DNA of 64,000 nt from Zygnema cylindricum (Eukaryota > Streptophyta > Zygnematophyceae > Zygnematales > Zygnemataceae): assembly GCA_037447655.1 (NCBI GenBank), contig JBBHKE010003160.1:62001-126000 (forward strand), read 5' to 3'. Each line of letters opens with the position of its first letter. The stretch's first letter is position 1. Shown here in pieces: positions 31,624 to 43,094 of this stretch. The position numbers were made by a program, and so were the translations under genes. The notes beneath the pieces were generated by a model. It had not been told where the DNA came from. It saw only the letters and a program-made list of their open reading frames with translations, and did no database searches.

Positions 31624-32845
31624 TGAAACTCTGAGACCTCCATTGGCCCTCGGAGTATGCAGATCCAAAAGAAGCTAATCTAGATAGTGCCGACTCCAAG
31701 TTAATATAAACCCAAATAACTGACCCCTTGACAGTCAGAACCCCAATATAGATTCACCCCTGTAAAATAACACTTTCTGTGTGCTCAGTTCCACCACAGA
31801 ATGCAAAGTTAGAATATGAGTTTTGGACACATTCACCCACTTTGACTTTCCCTTAGAAATGCAGCCACCCTGGCAAACAAAACCCCTAACCGACTACACC
31901 CCTCTGTAGCTTGGACTCCCCTGAGTCTGGAGCAAAAAGAATCACTGAAAATGGTCAAGTAAATTGATAGTTATGGCTGGCCAAAGTTTGCCATTTATAT
32001 AGGGTGCTCTCTGGGAGAGGCAGGTACCTACCCAAAAATTTCTAAGTCCTATTCCCCCTCTAAAACTCTATCTACTGAAGTACGGCACCAATCAAATTAC
32101 TGTGTCGTACAGAAAAGTACAGGTGCCGGTGTACTTTCTGTACAGCCATTGTACGACATGGCCAAAATGTCGACACGTGTTATTCAAAATTAGTTCCTGT
32201 GATCTCTGGAATCCCAGTATTCCAATGTTATCACTCCACGTGTCATCTGACGTGGCAAAGACCGTAAAACGCAAAAAGTGCCTTTTCCGTGATCGCGGCG
32301 CCTATCGTGGCCGTCCGATCAAAACCGGCTATAATCCTAGCCGCTGAAATTCGACTCGCTATATTTGTTTCGCTATCGAAACAAATATGCGGTATCCGTT
32401 CTGTCTCCATACCGTGTAGAAATTAATGGTCCATTTTTTTTAAAGTATTTTCTAGGTCTTAATAGAAATATAGAAAGAAGCCGAGGCAGTCTACCTCTAA
32501 CTTCTCTCTCCAACTCTCAAACTTGTCGCAGTCACTGAGAAATTGGAGAGGGAACTAGTGAAACTCTGAGACCTCCATAAGTCCTCAGAGTGGACAGCTT
32601 CCAAGAAGCCTCTAGGATAATCCTGACCCCTTTGTGTTTAAGCAAAAATAACTGCCACCCTGGCAGACAAAAACTTTGACCAACTTGTCTTCTCTAGAGA
32701 GCCTAGGCAGCCATGGCTCTAGCTCCCTATCCAACCTTCAGTGACTACAACAAGTGTGGGGGCTTGGAGAGGGGAGTTAGAGGCAGACCGCCTCAGCTCT
32801 TTTTCTATCCTAATTCAGACCTAGAAAATACTCAAATATCAACAC
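31624..32845 (-). repeat. Mosaic family-2 LTR (3' LTR of remnant F)
   Basis: The antisense strand matches family-2 LTRs over most of its length (gaagctaatctagatagtgc; gttccaccacagaatgcaaa; TATA and R/U5 hairpin region near 31915-32010). The outermost 35 bp (tgaaactctgagacctcc) are family-1-like, and a chimeric insert occupies 32415-32690. The sense start TGTTGATATTTGAG is at 32845, next to a purine tract. Confidence 0.75.
32415..32690 (+). repeat. Chimeric family-1 LTR insert (head piece plus inverted tail piece)
   Basis: It begins with a family-1 LTR head in plus orientation (tgtagaaattaatggtcc, about 145 bp, up to ggagagggaactag). It continues with the last ~130 bp of a family-1 LTR in minus orientation (tgaaactctgagacctccat to gaccaacttg). 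Both pieces are truncated at their inner, non-terminal ends. Confidence 0.72.
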
Positions 32846-33177
32846 TCCCCTTATTTTCTAGTCTAATTTTCTTTGAACTTCCACAAACAAGTAAACAAAC
32901 ACCCCCTCCCCTTTTTCTTTTTCTTTTTCCTTTTTCCTTTTCCTTTCATAAAACTTAAGTATTTAACAGAGTGCATTAAATAAACTGAAATGATAATTGC
33001 ATCACACATTTTATTTAACATCCCACTTTTCATAAATCCGAGCAAAGATTTTATCCACTTCATTACTCTTTCATCCACACACAAACCGATTTCCCTCTTG
33101 CGATCCAAACAGCCAGCCCCATCTCCAATCTGCAACATACACCCAGACGCTAACCCTTTTACAAACACACCTTCTCT
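32846..33177 (-). pseudogene. Family-2 RNase H-like remnant (element F)
   Basis: The minus strand encodes a reduced RNase H-like tail: MLQIGDGAGCL, MKWIKSLLGFMKSGML and NKMCDAI. These align with YVLYVGDGACCW, LMWVKSLLGELGHLKSG and KIFCDNQAAI of family 1. The catalytic residues DAS and MEAE are gone. The same shortened arrangement occurs in element L at 58110-58320, so the shortened form existed before these copies spread. A lysine-rich tail (plus-strand ctttttctttttccttttt) follows. At 33177 similarity to L ends and an unrelated gene-like block begins. Confidence 0.8.
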
Positions 33178-34417
33178 TCACGGTAGTCTTTGAACTCCTG
33201 TTGCAGGGTGTAGAGTTGGTTTTGGAGCTGCTCACATCAGGTTTGCAGCAACGCAATACGATGGTCTGCCGCTGCCAATCGTCTCCGAGTGATTCGCTCC
33301 CGAACCTGGTCCTCCCTTTCCTCCGGTACAGCCTGTGGTCCTTCGGATTGCGATGGAATGGCCGCTAGTGCAGGCACCTCGGGTGTCGGAATTTGGGGTG
33401 CTTCGGGTTTTGCAAGTTGTTGTACCTCTTCCGCTTCTACTTCAGCCAGTTCCCACCTAGGTACCTTCCTTAGCTTGAAGGACGCATGTTTCCTGCCAGC
33501 TCGGGCCCACTGCAGAGCGTTCTTCCGGGCCAGCTTGAGTGCCCGTACCTCAGGTGTAACCTCTGCCCGAGAGATGATATCATGGAGGCGGACATCCCAC
33601 GGGTGATATCTGCGAAGTAACCCGGGAACATCCACCCTATACCGGTAGTTATCGTTTACTACTTCCACAAACTGCGAGCATGGGGGTTTAATTCCACATA
33701 ACCCTTGTGGTTGTTCCCGAGGTCCTTTGTCCTCATAAAATTCCAGGCCGGGTGTGACGGTACGTTGGCGAGGATATAGATAGGATCCCCAAGATTTCCA
33801 ATACGCCACTCCTCAGGCCACTCCGGTGGATCCCAATAGAAGCGTTTCGCGAAACTGAAGGTGAGATCCGCATGCCGTGTGTCGACAGGGAGTGGAAAGA
33901 GGTAATCGGGAATTTCCTCTCCTTTTTCACTCTCCTCGTCCGTCTCCCTTTGACTTCCCCGAAGGAGAAACACATCGTCTCCACTGGGGTATTGTGCTTC
34001 CGCTTTCTTTTCCGCGCTTTCAGAGGACTACTCGTCTGCGGTACTCTCCTTGTTGGGGTCCCTCATCACCTCCAGATCCGAGGCGCGCTCCTCAATTGGC
34101 GGAGGTGTTTGTTCCCGCTCCGGCTCCTCCGCCTCCGAGAGCTCATGATCCTCCTCATCTTCTTGATCTCCCTCCAGTAGTGGGTTATACTCGGGGTCAT
34201 GTGAATTCTCTGACCCCTCCACTCCACTGGTCTCTGCCGGCCCGGCCTCGCTATTGGCGGTTTCTTCAAGTTCCAGCTCCGCTTCTACCTCTCTTCTCCT
34301 GTCTGCCTCTACCATGGCCTCCGCTGCCACTACCAATCTATCAAGAGGGGGCATATCCCCTTGCCCCACCCGTACCAGTCTCCTCCTTTTTGGTGGTGGA
34401 GAGGACGACGACGCCAT
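33178..34417 (-). pseudogene. Unrecognised gene-like block, broken frame
   Basis: I do not recognise this protein. The likely start is ATG at 34417 in good context (tccATGGCG). The first part has a basic NLS-like KRRRLVRVG and then a long Glu/Asp-rich stretch. The frame meets TAG at 34030-34028 but continues open beyond it with similar acidic composition. A Trp-rich segment follows (RFYWDPPEWPEEWRIGN near 33850). Near the C5 run at about 33685 the reading passes to another frame (FVEVVNDNYRYRVDVPGLL, then LARKNALQWARAG). The C-terminus looks coiled-coil, rich in E, R, Q and L, and shifts frame again near 33237 (QLQNQLYTLQQEF). The base composition is clearly more GC-rich than its surroundings. 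It could be a captured host gene fragment or a gag-like ORF of another element. Confidence 0.55.
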
Positions 34418-34787
34418 GGATACTGTAGTGTATGACAATTTGAGGCAATTCCAGAAGTGAAGGTAAGCTGCAGTACGGAGTGAAAAACTCTCCAAACTGC
34501 CTATACTAGGTTAGTCTCGAGGGCGGATGGCTACTTCATCAAAAAGGGTTGAGGGTTTCACGTTTGGGCTCTGCAAAGCGTCGCAGCGTGCGAGGGTATA
34601 GCACCGTCCAACATTTGTAAAACTGCGCTGCTGCGGCGAAATCGAGGGTTCGTTTTCACCAATGTGGTGGAACACAATTGCGCCGTTGCGCTTTCCTATC
34701 AGCGCAGCGGTGGCGGTGCGCTCCTCTGACGGCACCGTGACCGTGCTGCGCTGCGGTGGCTGCGCAGCTATAGCGCTATATTATTAG
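34418..34787 (-). other. GC-rich stretch upstream of the unrecognised block
   Basis: About 370 bp without copia similarity, rich in gcgcagcgg-type motifs. It contains a perfect 12-bp palindrome TATAGCGCTATA at 34769-34780. No coding or RNA gene is recognised. It may be the 5' region of the block at 33178-34417. Confidence 0.4.
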
Positions 34788-34979
34788 TAACCTACTAAAA
34801 ATAACTGCCTGTTGAACTAAGGCAGCCATGGATCAACTACCCTCTCAATCCTTCAGCAACTACAACAAGTATGGGGGCTAGAGAGAGGAGGTGGAGGCAG
34901 GTTGCCTGTCCTTTTCTATTTGTTTTATACTAATATATTTAAACCTATAAAGTACTCTAGAAATCTACAAATTTCAACA
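34788..34979 (-). repeat. Family-3 LTR 5'-end fragment
   Basis: Antisense to the start of a family-3 LTR (sense start TGTTGAAATTTGTAG at 34979). About 192 bp, including the U3 hairpin region. It abuts element H inside the RT gene. Confidence 0.82.
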
Positions 34980-36332
34980 TGCTCCGGTAGTTCGATTCCC
35001 ATCCGTAAGGATTCTCCTTAGTTTAGCAATAGCGGAAGACATGGAAAATACATCAGATGGATATTAAGAATGCCTTCCTCAACGGTGAACTGGAGGAGGA
35101 AATCTTCATGCGGCAACCAAAAGATTTTGTAGAGGAAGGAGAGGAAAGCAAAGTCTGCATACTTATAAAGTCTTTATATGGACTGAAGTAGGCCCCCAGA
35201 CAATGGAATAAAAAACTAGATGAGTTTCTTACCAGTCTGGGGTATATTCGGATCAGTTCTGACCATTCTATTTATATGTTTGAGGATGAAAATAGTGTGA
35301 AGTTTATTGCAATCTATGTGAACTACTTGCTGGTATTGAGTAAGTCTATGGAAAAGATAAATAGACTAAAGAAAGATCTTAGAAGTAGATTTGACATGAA
35401 CGATTTAGGGGAGGCTAGATATTTTCTGGGAATTCAAATGGAAAGGGATAGGGGGAAGAGGATAATCAGACTTACTCAGAAAGAGGTTATAGGTAATATG
35501 CTGGAGAAATTTCAGATGAAGAATGCTAATAGCTGTACCACTCCCATGGACTTGAAGAAAGTAAGTGATGGGAGTGTAGAAGGAGGAGTGATAATTTTAG
35601 ATGATTAGATGAGTCTAGAAGATAGGCAGTTTATGAAGTCTATTCCTTACAGACAAGTTGTAGGAAGTTTGATTTACTTTATGAATTGCACCAGACGTGA
35701 CATAGCTGCAGTAGTTGGAGTCCTCAGTAGGAGTCCTAATGATCCTAGAAAGAGAGACTGGGAGGCAGCCAAGAGATTAATGAGATACCTGGTGGGAACT
35801 AGGAGTCTGTGGTTGCATTTGGGTGGGGAGCACACTGACATCACTACTTGGAGTCATCACTACTTGGAGTGATGCCAGTTATGGGGATGCGCCTATGAGA
35901 AGATGCACTTCTGGGTATGTATTGTATGTGGGAGAAGGTGCTTACTGTTGGAGCAGCAAGCAACAAAAGGTTGTTGCCCAGTCCACTATGGAGGCTGAGT
36001 ACATGGCCACTTGTTCTGTTGTGAAAGAGCTGATGTGGGTGAAGTCTTTGTTGCAAGAATAGGGGTACATGAAGAAGGGAGTGCATGAAGTGTTTTGTGA
36101 TAATCAGGCTGCAATTGGAATTGCAGCCAATCCAAAACATCATTTCAAAGCGAAGCATATGGACATAAGATTGAGTTTTGTGAGGGAAAAGGTAGAAAAT
36201 AAAATTGTGAATTTGGTGTATAGGAGTGATGGGGAAATGGTGGCTGATATGATGACAAAGCTAGTGCCATCTCCCAAGCTAAAGTACTATAGAGAAAAAT
36301 GAGGATTAAAAGAGAAACTAAAATTAGACTAG
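34980..36332 (+). pseudogene. RT and RNase H remnant of family-3 copia H
   Basis: A plus-strand family-3 pol fragment. It begins within RT at RFPSVRILLS (frame-broken at first) and continues through SDHSIYMFEDEN. Its active-site strand is AIYVNYLL, so both Asp of YVDD are lost. RNase H follows (YGDAPMRRCTSGYVLYVGEG, STMEAEYMATCS, VFCDNQAAI), with a short local repeat of atcactacttgga near 35838-35866. In-frame stops occur at 35606 and 36060. Everything upstream of RT is missing, cut by the LTR fragment ending at 34979. Confidence 0.87.
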
Positions 36333-36345
36333 AAATTAAGGGGAG

Positions 36346-37207
36346 TGATGAAATCACTAGATTTAGGGGAGGTATTTTCTAGGTCTTAATTAACATAAAG
36401 AAAGGAAAAAGAAAGCACAGACAGCTTGCCTCCACCTTCTCTCTCTAGCCCCCATACTTGCTGTAGTCACTGAAGGAGAGAGAGGGCGGTGGAGCCATGG
36501 CTGCCTTAGCTCCATAGGCAGGGCTTAAGAGTGACCTAAGTCACTCTCAACCAAAAAGGTTGAGTCCGGCAGGACCCGAACCTCCGACCGGTAGGGCGAG
36601 GCGTAGCCGTCAACCCTTACCAGTCTGTCGTAGTAGTCCGTTAGGATACAAGGGTTTGATAGTTATTTAAACTATAGATAGGCGACTTATCTGATTAACG
36701 GAATAGAATACATAAAAACTAGTTGAAGTTTTCGGTGCGCACGAAACAAATGTACCGGGCATTTGTTTTTGAACGGCTGTCGCTTAAAGTCGGTTTTGAT
36801 CCGATGGCCCGCACCATCGCTGAAATCCTGGAATGGCCGCCTTGGCAGTTTTCGGTCGTGATATGACCTTGCGACACGTGGCACGATGTCATTGAGAGGA
36901 GGAAATCCCGGAGAACATGAGGACAAGTCCGAATGAGACAGGCATCCACTCCATGGCCTTGTCGTTCACACGCCGTACAGAAAGTACATCGGCCGTAGTA
37001 CCTTTCTGTACTGAACAGTCTTCTGATTGGTTCCGTACCTTAGTAGATAGAAGTTGTGATAGGGTTTAGGACTTAGTAGATTGAGGAGGTAGCTGCCTCT
37101 CTCCCAATAAGCTTGTATAAATATTGGCATCTTGGCCACTCCATAACTAATCGCCTAGTTCCGTACCTCAGTAGATAGAAGTTGTGAGAGGGTTTAGGAC
37201 TTTGTAG
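36346..37207 (+). repeat. 3' LTR of H, cut by an assembly gap
   Basis: It starts TGATGAAATCACTAG after the tract AAGGGGAG and has the subtype-Y tRNA-like block near 36560-36630. Close to its right end a ~50-bp stretch (ccgtacctcagtagatagaa) occurs twice, at 37033 and 37157. It stops at the N run. Confidence 0.8.
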
Positions 37208-37217
37208 NNNNNNNNNN
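37208..37217. other. Assembly gap (10 N)
   Basis: Ten N bases. The sequences on either side need not be adjacent in the genome. The LTR to the left and the unassigned sequence to the right do not continue one another. Confidence 0.98.
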
Positions 37218-37497
37218 TAGCTCGGAATATAGAGAGTTACCATAATAGACGCAATCAAAATCAAATTTATGGGTAAATGTGGGTTATCCAAAAAACAGAC
37301 CTCCTGTTACGCGATCAAGGGTTCATAAACGAAGGTACTATCTTCGGTAGAGTAGTAAATACCGAGATTAGGTAGAAAGAAAGAGACCTGATAAGTGACG
37401 GAGGCTCATTCTGACTCCGAGTAGTCCCACTCTATCGAATCAATGGAATACTCGCCGAACAAAAAGCACATTAGAAAACGATGAGGAGGAAAGAGGG
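37218..37497. other. Unassigned sequence right of the gap
   Basis: About 280 bp with no similarity to the copia families seen here and no convincing reading frame. It ends where family-3 pol begins. Confidence 0.4.
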
Positions 37498-39118
37498 AGT
37501 TTGAAGCTTCGGCTATCTCACCCTGATGAGCCTCAGTCTTACTCGGAGGCAGTGAATAGTCCAGAGAAAGAAAGATGGATTAGAGCCATAAATGATGAGA
37601 TGGCTTCTATCATGGAAGCAAATACTTGGGAACTAGCGCATTGTCCTCCAGACAAAAAACCTATTGGGTGTAAATGGGTATTTAAACTAAAACTAACGCA
37701 GATAATACCATTGAGAGATATAAGGCTCGATTAGTAGCAAAGGGGTTCACCCAAAAGAGGGGATTGACTATGAGGAGGACTTTGCTCCAGTTGTTCGGTT
37801 CCCATCAGTAAGGATTCTCCTTAGTCTGGCTGTATCGGAAGACATGGAAATCCACCAGATGGACATTAAGACCGCTTTTCTAAATGGTGAGTTAGAGGAA
37901 GAAATTTTCATGAGAGAACTCGAGGGGTTCGTGGAAGAAGGAGAAGAGAGCAAAGTCTGCATGCTCATAAAGTCTTTATATGGACTGAAGCAGGCTCCCG
38001 GACAGTGAAATAAGAAACTAGATGAGTTTCTTACTAGCCTGGGATATATCCGTATCAAATTTGACCATTCTATCTATATGTTTGAAGATAAAAATGGTGT
38101 CAATATTATTACAATTTATGTGGATGATTTGCTTGTGTTGAGAAAATATTTCGAAAAGATCAATAAGTTAAAGAAAGATCTTAGATTTTAGATTTGATAT
38201 GAAGGATTTAGGGGAGGCAAGATATATTTTGGGGATTCAAATGGAGAGAGATAGGGGGAAGAAGATTATCACACTTACTCAGAAAGAAGCAATAGGTAAT
38301 ATGCTTGAGAAATTCCAGATGGAAAATGCTTACAGATGTACCACTCCCATTGACTTGAAAAAAGTAAGTGATGGGAGTGTAGAAGGAGGAGTGATGATCT
38401 TAGATGAACAGATGAGTCCAGAGGAGAGAGAGTTTATGAAGTCTATCCCTTATAGACAAGTCGTAGGAAGTTTAATCTATTTTATGAACTGTACCAGGTC
38501 GGACATAGCGACAGAAGTTGGAGTACTCAGTAGGAGTCTTAATGATCTTAGAAAGAGAGACTGGGAGGCAGCCAAGAGAGTCATGAGATATCTGCTGGGA
38601 ACCAGAGAGTTATGGTTGCATTTGGGAGGGGAGCACAGTGAATTCACTACTTGGAGTGATGCCAGTTATGGGGACGCACCTATGACAGATGCACTTCTGG
38701 GTATGTGTTGTCTGTTGGGGAAGGTGCTTGCTTTTGGAGCAGTAAGCAACAAAAGCTGGTTTGTCAATCTACTATGGAGGCTGAGTACATGGCTTCTTGT
38801 TCTGATGTGAAAGAGTTGATGTTGGTCAAGTCCTTGCTGCAAAAACTAGGGTATATGAAGGAGGGAGTGCATGAAGTGTTTTGTGATGATAAAGTTGCCA
38901 TTGCAATTACAGCTAATCCAAAACATCATTTTAAGGCTAAGCATACAGACATAAGATTGAGTTTTGTAAAAGAAAAAGTTGAGAATAAGATCGTGAATCT
39001 CCTATATATATCTGATGAGGAAATGGTAGCTGATATGATGACAAAACCAGTGCCGTCTCCTAAGTTAAAATATTGCAGAGAAAAGTGTAGATTAAAACTG
39101 AAGTTAAAGTTAGACTAG
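37498..39118 (+). pseudogene. RT and RNase H remnant of family-3 copia I
   Basis: A plus-strand pol fragment starting at RLSHPDEPQSYSEAVNSPEK. RT includes CKWVFKLKL, MDIKTAFLNGELEEEIF and YVDD near 38120. A frameshift near 38190 follows. A long open segment then covers GEARYILGIQMERDRGKK to the RNase H start (WSDASYGDAPM), with another frameshift at 38685 from a short deletion after PM. RNase H resumes with STMEAEYMASCSDVKELM and ends at TAG 39116-39118. The upstream domains are absent. Confidence 0.87.
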
Positions 39119-39131
39119 AAAATAAGGGGAG

Positions 39132-40137
39132 TGTTGAAATTATTAGATTTATGTGGTATTTTCTAGGTCTAAATAGTTCAGTACAAATAGGAAAAGAAAA
39201 AGGCACACAGCCTGCTTCCACCTCCTCTCTCTACCCACCATACTTGTTGTAGTCACTCAGGGTTTGAGAAAGTGGTTGAGCCATGGTTGTCCTAGCTCAG
39301 CAAGCAGGACTAATGAGTGATTTATGTCACTCACAACAAAAGGTTGAGTCCGGCTGGACTCGAACCTCAGACCGGTAGAGCGCGGCGTAGCCGTTAGCTC
39401 TAACCAGTCTGTCGTAGAAGTCCGTTAGAATACATTAGGTTTGATAATTATATAAATACTGTTAAAACCATGAATTCAATTAACGAGATGACGAACAGAA
39501 GAACATAAAACCAATGTTATATAGTGCGATCATTATCTCGCACGAAAACAAATGAATCGGATATTTGTTTCGATGGCGGACATTTAATGTCGGATTTAGT
39601 CCGACGGCGTATATCACTGCTGAGATCGCGGAATGGTCACTTTGGCGTTTATCGACGTGGCATGACGTGGCGCCACGTGGAGGGATGACATTTGGTCGCA
39701 GGAAGTCCGAGGAACATAAGGACAAGTTAAAAGTGGACACGTGTCCACTCAATGGCGTTGTCGGACATAGGTCGTACAAAAAGTACATCGACCATAGTAC
39801 TCTCTGTACCCTACATTGATTTGATTGGTTCGTACTTCAATAGATAGGGGTTGTGAGAGGGATTTAGGACTTAGAGAATTTGGTAGATAGGTACCTCTCT
39901 CCTTTTGAGAGTTTGTATAAACTTGGCATTTTTGCTGACTCATAATTTATCGCCTGGATGGGTGTTTTCAGAGATTTTTTTTCCTACGGACTCAAGAGAG
40001 TCCGGACTGCACAAGGGTGGAGTCAGATTGTCTTCTTGTGTGCTGGGGTAGCAGTGGTTGCCATTGAAAGTGGGTTAGTTAATTACTATCTAGAGGCTTC
40101 CTGTATTCTGTAGTCCAATGGAGGACACAGAATTTCA
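39132..40137 (+). repeat. 3' LTR of I (subtype Y)
   Basis: 1006 bp, TGTTGAAATTATTAG to AATTTCA. It has a G-box CCACGTGG at 39673-39680 and a B-box-like sequence, antisense, near 39360. It marks the right edge of the copia-rich block before unassigned DNA. Confidence 0.88.
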
Positions 40138-40386
40138 AGATATACGCGTTAGTGGGAGAGGAGAGAGAGAGAGGCCTTTCACGGACTTCGCTTTTGAAAA
40201 ATGGTGTCCGTTGGACGAGACCCCCTCCATGGTTACTGTATGGAAAAAAGTGCACGAAAAATGTCTTGCACAGGCTCGAAATGTCCAGTAGGTTTTTTTT
40301 TTTTGTACTTCGGGCACAAAAATTGTCAAAAACCTCCGTCGCGTGCAAAGTCATACGCATATTTGCCCACGTCGTGGAACTTTGTT

Positions 40387-40412
40387 TAAAATCACCTTGC
40401 GAGGTGATTTTA
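40387..40412. repeat. Perfect hairpin, 11-bp arms
   Basis: TAAAATCACCT, loop TGCG, then AGGTGATTTTA. Confidence 0.85.
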
Positions 40413-41188
40413 TATAAAATTGGAAGATGAGGCGGAAGGACGCGAAAGTTGGTCGAAACGCACTAGACGACAAACTGCATCGCGCTAGACGACAAACTGC
40501 AGTACAGTTAAAGTTTCTAGGTAACGCAACTTGTACGGTGGTAATTTCAATTATTTGGTACGCCTACGTATTTTCTAGTTTTTTTCCAAGTTATAGAGGA
40601 AAACGATAGAAAATAACTGTAACTTTAGCACATGGGAAAGTGCCCTAAAGGTATGTCCCCATGAACTTGTAACTTAGTCAACTTACTTTGTGTTTTAGCG
40701 CGGATCTGCCGGACCCCAATTTTCAAAGTGTCCCCATGTGTAAGAACGCAATTGTAACTTGCGTTTTTGACGATTGTATATGTCGACAATACCTGTGACA
40801 TATGTCAACGTCTACAATCTATGTTGTCGCACGTTATTTTTTGGAACTGCTTGTGACGTCGTATGTCTTATTGTGACATTGTGGACGTACCACCTTCTAG
40901 CATGTGTTGTTTCACGGTTGAACACGAGGCGCTTTGCCTTTGCGTCTCCTATCCGGTCGACTTGAAATGTGCATCAGAATTTGAAGACCCTTGCAAAAAG
41001 AAATTCGTGCTGGATGAAAACATACAAAACGAAACAAATTATGTACTTTTATTCGTCGTATTGAACGCAAACGGACAAAACATAGCGAATTCTTTACTTT
41101 TTTTCGTCCTTGGAAATCGTATGAAAATTTTCGAAAATTACGGCACGTGCGAATATATGTTCCTATTTGATTATCGAAAATACCTAGT

Positions 41189-41217
41189 TTTAAAACACAT
41201 CGCGCATGTGTTTTAAA
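41189..41217. repeat. Perfect hairpin, 12-bp arms
   Basis: TTTAAAACACAT, centre CGCGC, then ATGTGTTTTAAA. The setting resembles that of the hairpin at 40387-40412. Confidence 0.85.
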
Positions 41218-42420
41218 CATAAGTTTGAAGATGACGTTAAGCTAAGTTTTGCGGAAAAACGACAGAAAAAAACCCTTACATATGCACATGGGGACAAACC
41301 TTAATTTGAAGAGCGTCCCAATGTGCGGAAAATGTTGGGCATCGGGTAAAATCATATCGCGATGATCTTGATATTCGATATATCGATTATCGATCAGTAA
41401 GAGTCCTCGATATATCATACCGGGACCAATATAAATTATAGCAATAAATTTTGCAATGTATAGTACTTTTTAAATTTAATACTTTCGAAAACAAAAAATT
41501 GTCTGATACGCCACGTATGACTGGATTTTCTCACGTTACTTCAAGGTAGAAGGCGCAAAATGTAACCAAAGAAAAAATACTACTTCATATAATTAGTAAG
41601 TACAAAACTTCAAATTTTTAAACAAAAAACTCACACTAATTTAGTCAAATAATGATCCGTTAAAAAAAAATACTAATTTAGTCAAATGATGATCTGATAA
41701 AAAAAAATTGGAGATTGTTTGTTTCAGCCAAGAATACTTACCAATCTACAAGCATGATGTAATATGATTTCCTACCTCTCAAAAAATCCCATTACTACAA
41801 CCAATTTTCAACCACGCATTTCACACATTCCACACATTGGAAAATACACATCGACATTGGAAAACACTCACATAAGGATAAAATTTAAATAAGAATAAGC
41901 TTTTGTCCACATAACATTAGCTTTGTCTCTTGCCCTCGTAGCTCAACCCTCTTGACAAAGTGTTTTACTCTACTCTCCACTCTTAAATAATTATATCTCT
42001 TAACTACTAAAAACACTACTTAGTTAGGAACAAATTTGAGTGCAAAAATGCCATTGCTCCACGGTATTATTCGCCAAGACGAAGATCGGGCAAAATTTCC
42101 ACAAACTTTTCCGAAAAAAAGATTAGTGGGTGAATTGGTAAAACATTTATCATAACAATCGATACCGATATTACCGCATCGAATAGTAAGAGGTCCCGAT
42201 TTATCTGTACTTTGTGTATTTTCTATCGGGAGTACTTTCTGTCCGGTAAACTAAACGGAAAATTTACCCGAAATGTACGGTTTTTTACAGAAAATGTATG
42301 GACTTTGACGAACATTTACGTTGCATTTTGAAGCACTTTCAGGTCAGTTAACTGGACAAAAAATATACGAGAACGTACGGAATTTGTATCAACAAACTGG
42401 TGATCATGAAACGTAAAAAG

Positions 42421-43094
42421 TCCAACTCTGAGACCTCTATAGGTCCTCAGAGTAGGAATCTCACACGAAGCCTCTAGGATAACCCTGACCCCTTTGTGTT
42501 TCAGCAAGAATAGCTGCCACCTTGGACAACAAAAACTCCGACAACCTTCACCCTTGTGAAGGCAAGACTCCTCTGAATTGATAGCAAAAAGAATCTCTGA
42601 ATTTGCTCCCTTGAGCAGTAAGTTTTGGAGGGTCAAAGTTGACCTTTTGTACACACGCTCTCTGGGAGAGAGGGTCCTAATTACCAAATTTTCCTTAGTC
42701 ATATCTCTCTCTAAAACTCTATTTACTGAAGTATGGCACCAATCAAAATATTGTGTCGTACAGAAAGGTACAGGTGCCGGTGTACTTTTTGTACCGCCAT
42801 TGTACGACATGGCCAACCAGTCGATACATGTCATATTTGGATTCGTTCGTGTAATCCCCGAAGATGCCGTAATCCAATGTGGTCGTGCCATGTGTCAATC
42901 GATGTGGCGGTGACCGAAAACCGCCAAAATCCTATTCCGCGATCGGCATTCTTCGCGGTCGTCCGATCAAAACCGAGTTTCAATCGTAGCCGTCATAAAT
43001 CATTGCGCGATATTTGTTTCGCTGTTGAAACAAAATGCGCAGTTTCCGTTTTGCAACCGTACCGTACTTTGTACTTTACAAAACTGTATCCATT
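42421..43094 (-). repeat. Family-1 LTR, first half (element G)
   Basis: Antisense family-1 LTR 3' part (ccaactctgagacctctat), 674 bp. It is cut at 43094 by the family-3 element 43095-61204. The other 379 bp are at 61205-61583; together they give 1053 bp, the normal family-1 length. The cut is flanked by ccatt (43090-43094) and ccatg (61205-61209). Confidence 0.87.

Larger units (their letters stand above)
40138..42420. other. Unassigned region without recognisable genes
   Basis: 2.28 kb with no LTR, gag or pol similarity. Short frames exist but none resembles a known protein. It contains two perfect hairpins (40387-40412, 41189-41217). Several diverged repeated motifs flank the first 1.2 kb, for example aaaacgatagaaaa near 40600 and aaaacgacagaaaa near 41258, each followed by a cacatggg motif. 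An agtaagag...cgat motif occurs near 41396 and 42189. This could be pre-insertion host DNA or an old non-autonomous element. Confidence 0.5.

Noticed and set aside
32880-32950. Microsatellite at the pyrimidine-rich ctttttctttttccttttt run
   Set aside because: It is the complement of the Lys-rich tail of the family-2 frame and has a counterpart near 58350-58400.
40863-41216. A 117-codon open frame in the unassigned region
   Set aside because: No recognisable domain; it overlaps an antisense frame of similar length and ends in a palindrome. Kept as unassigned DNA.
40138-42420. Helitron or MITE
   Set aside because: Hairpins exist, but no terminal inverted repeats with target duplication, and no TC...CTRR ends, could be defined.
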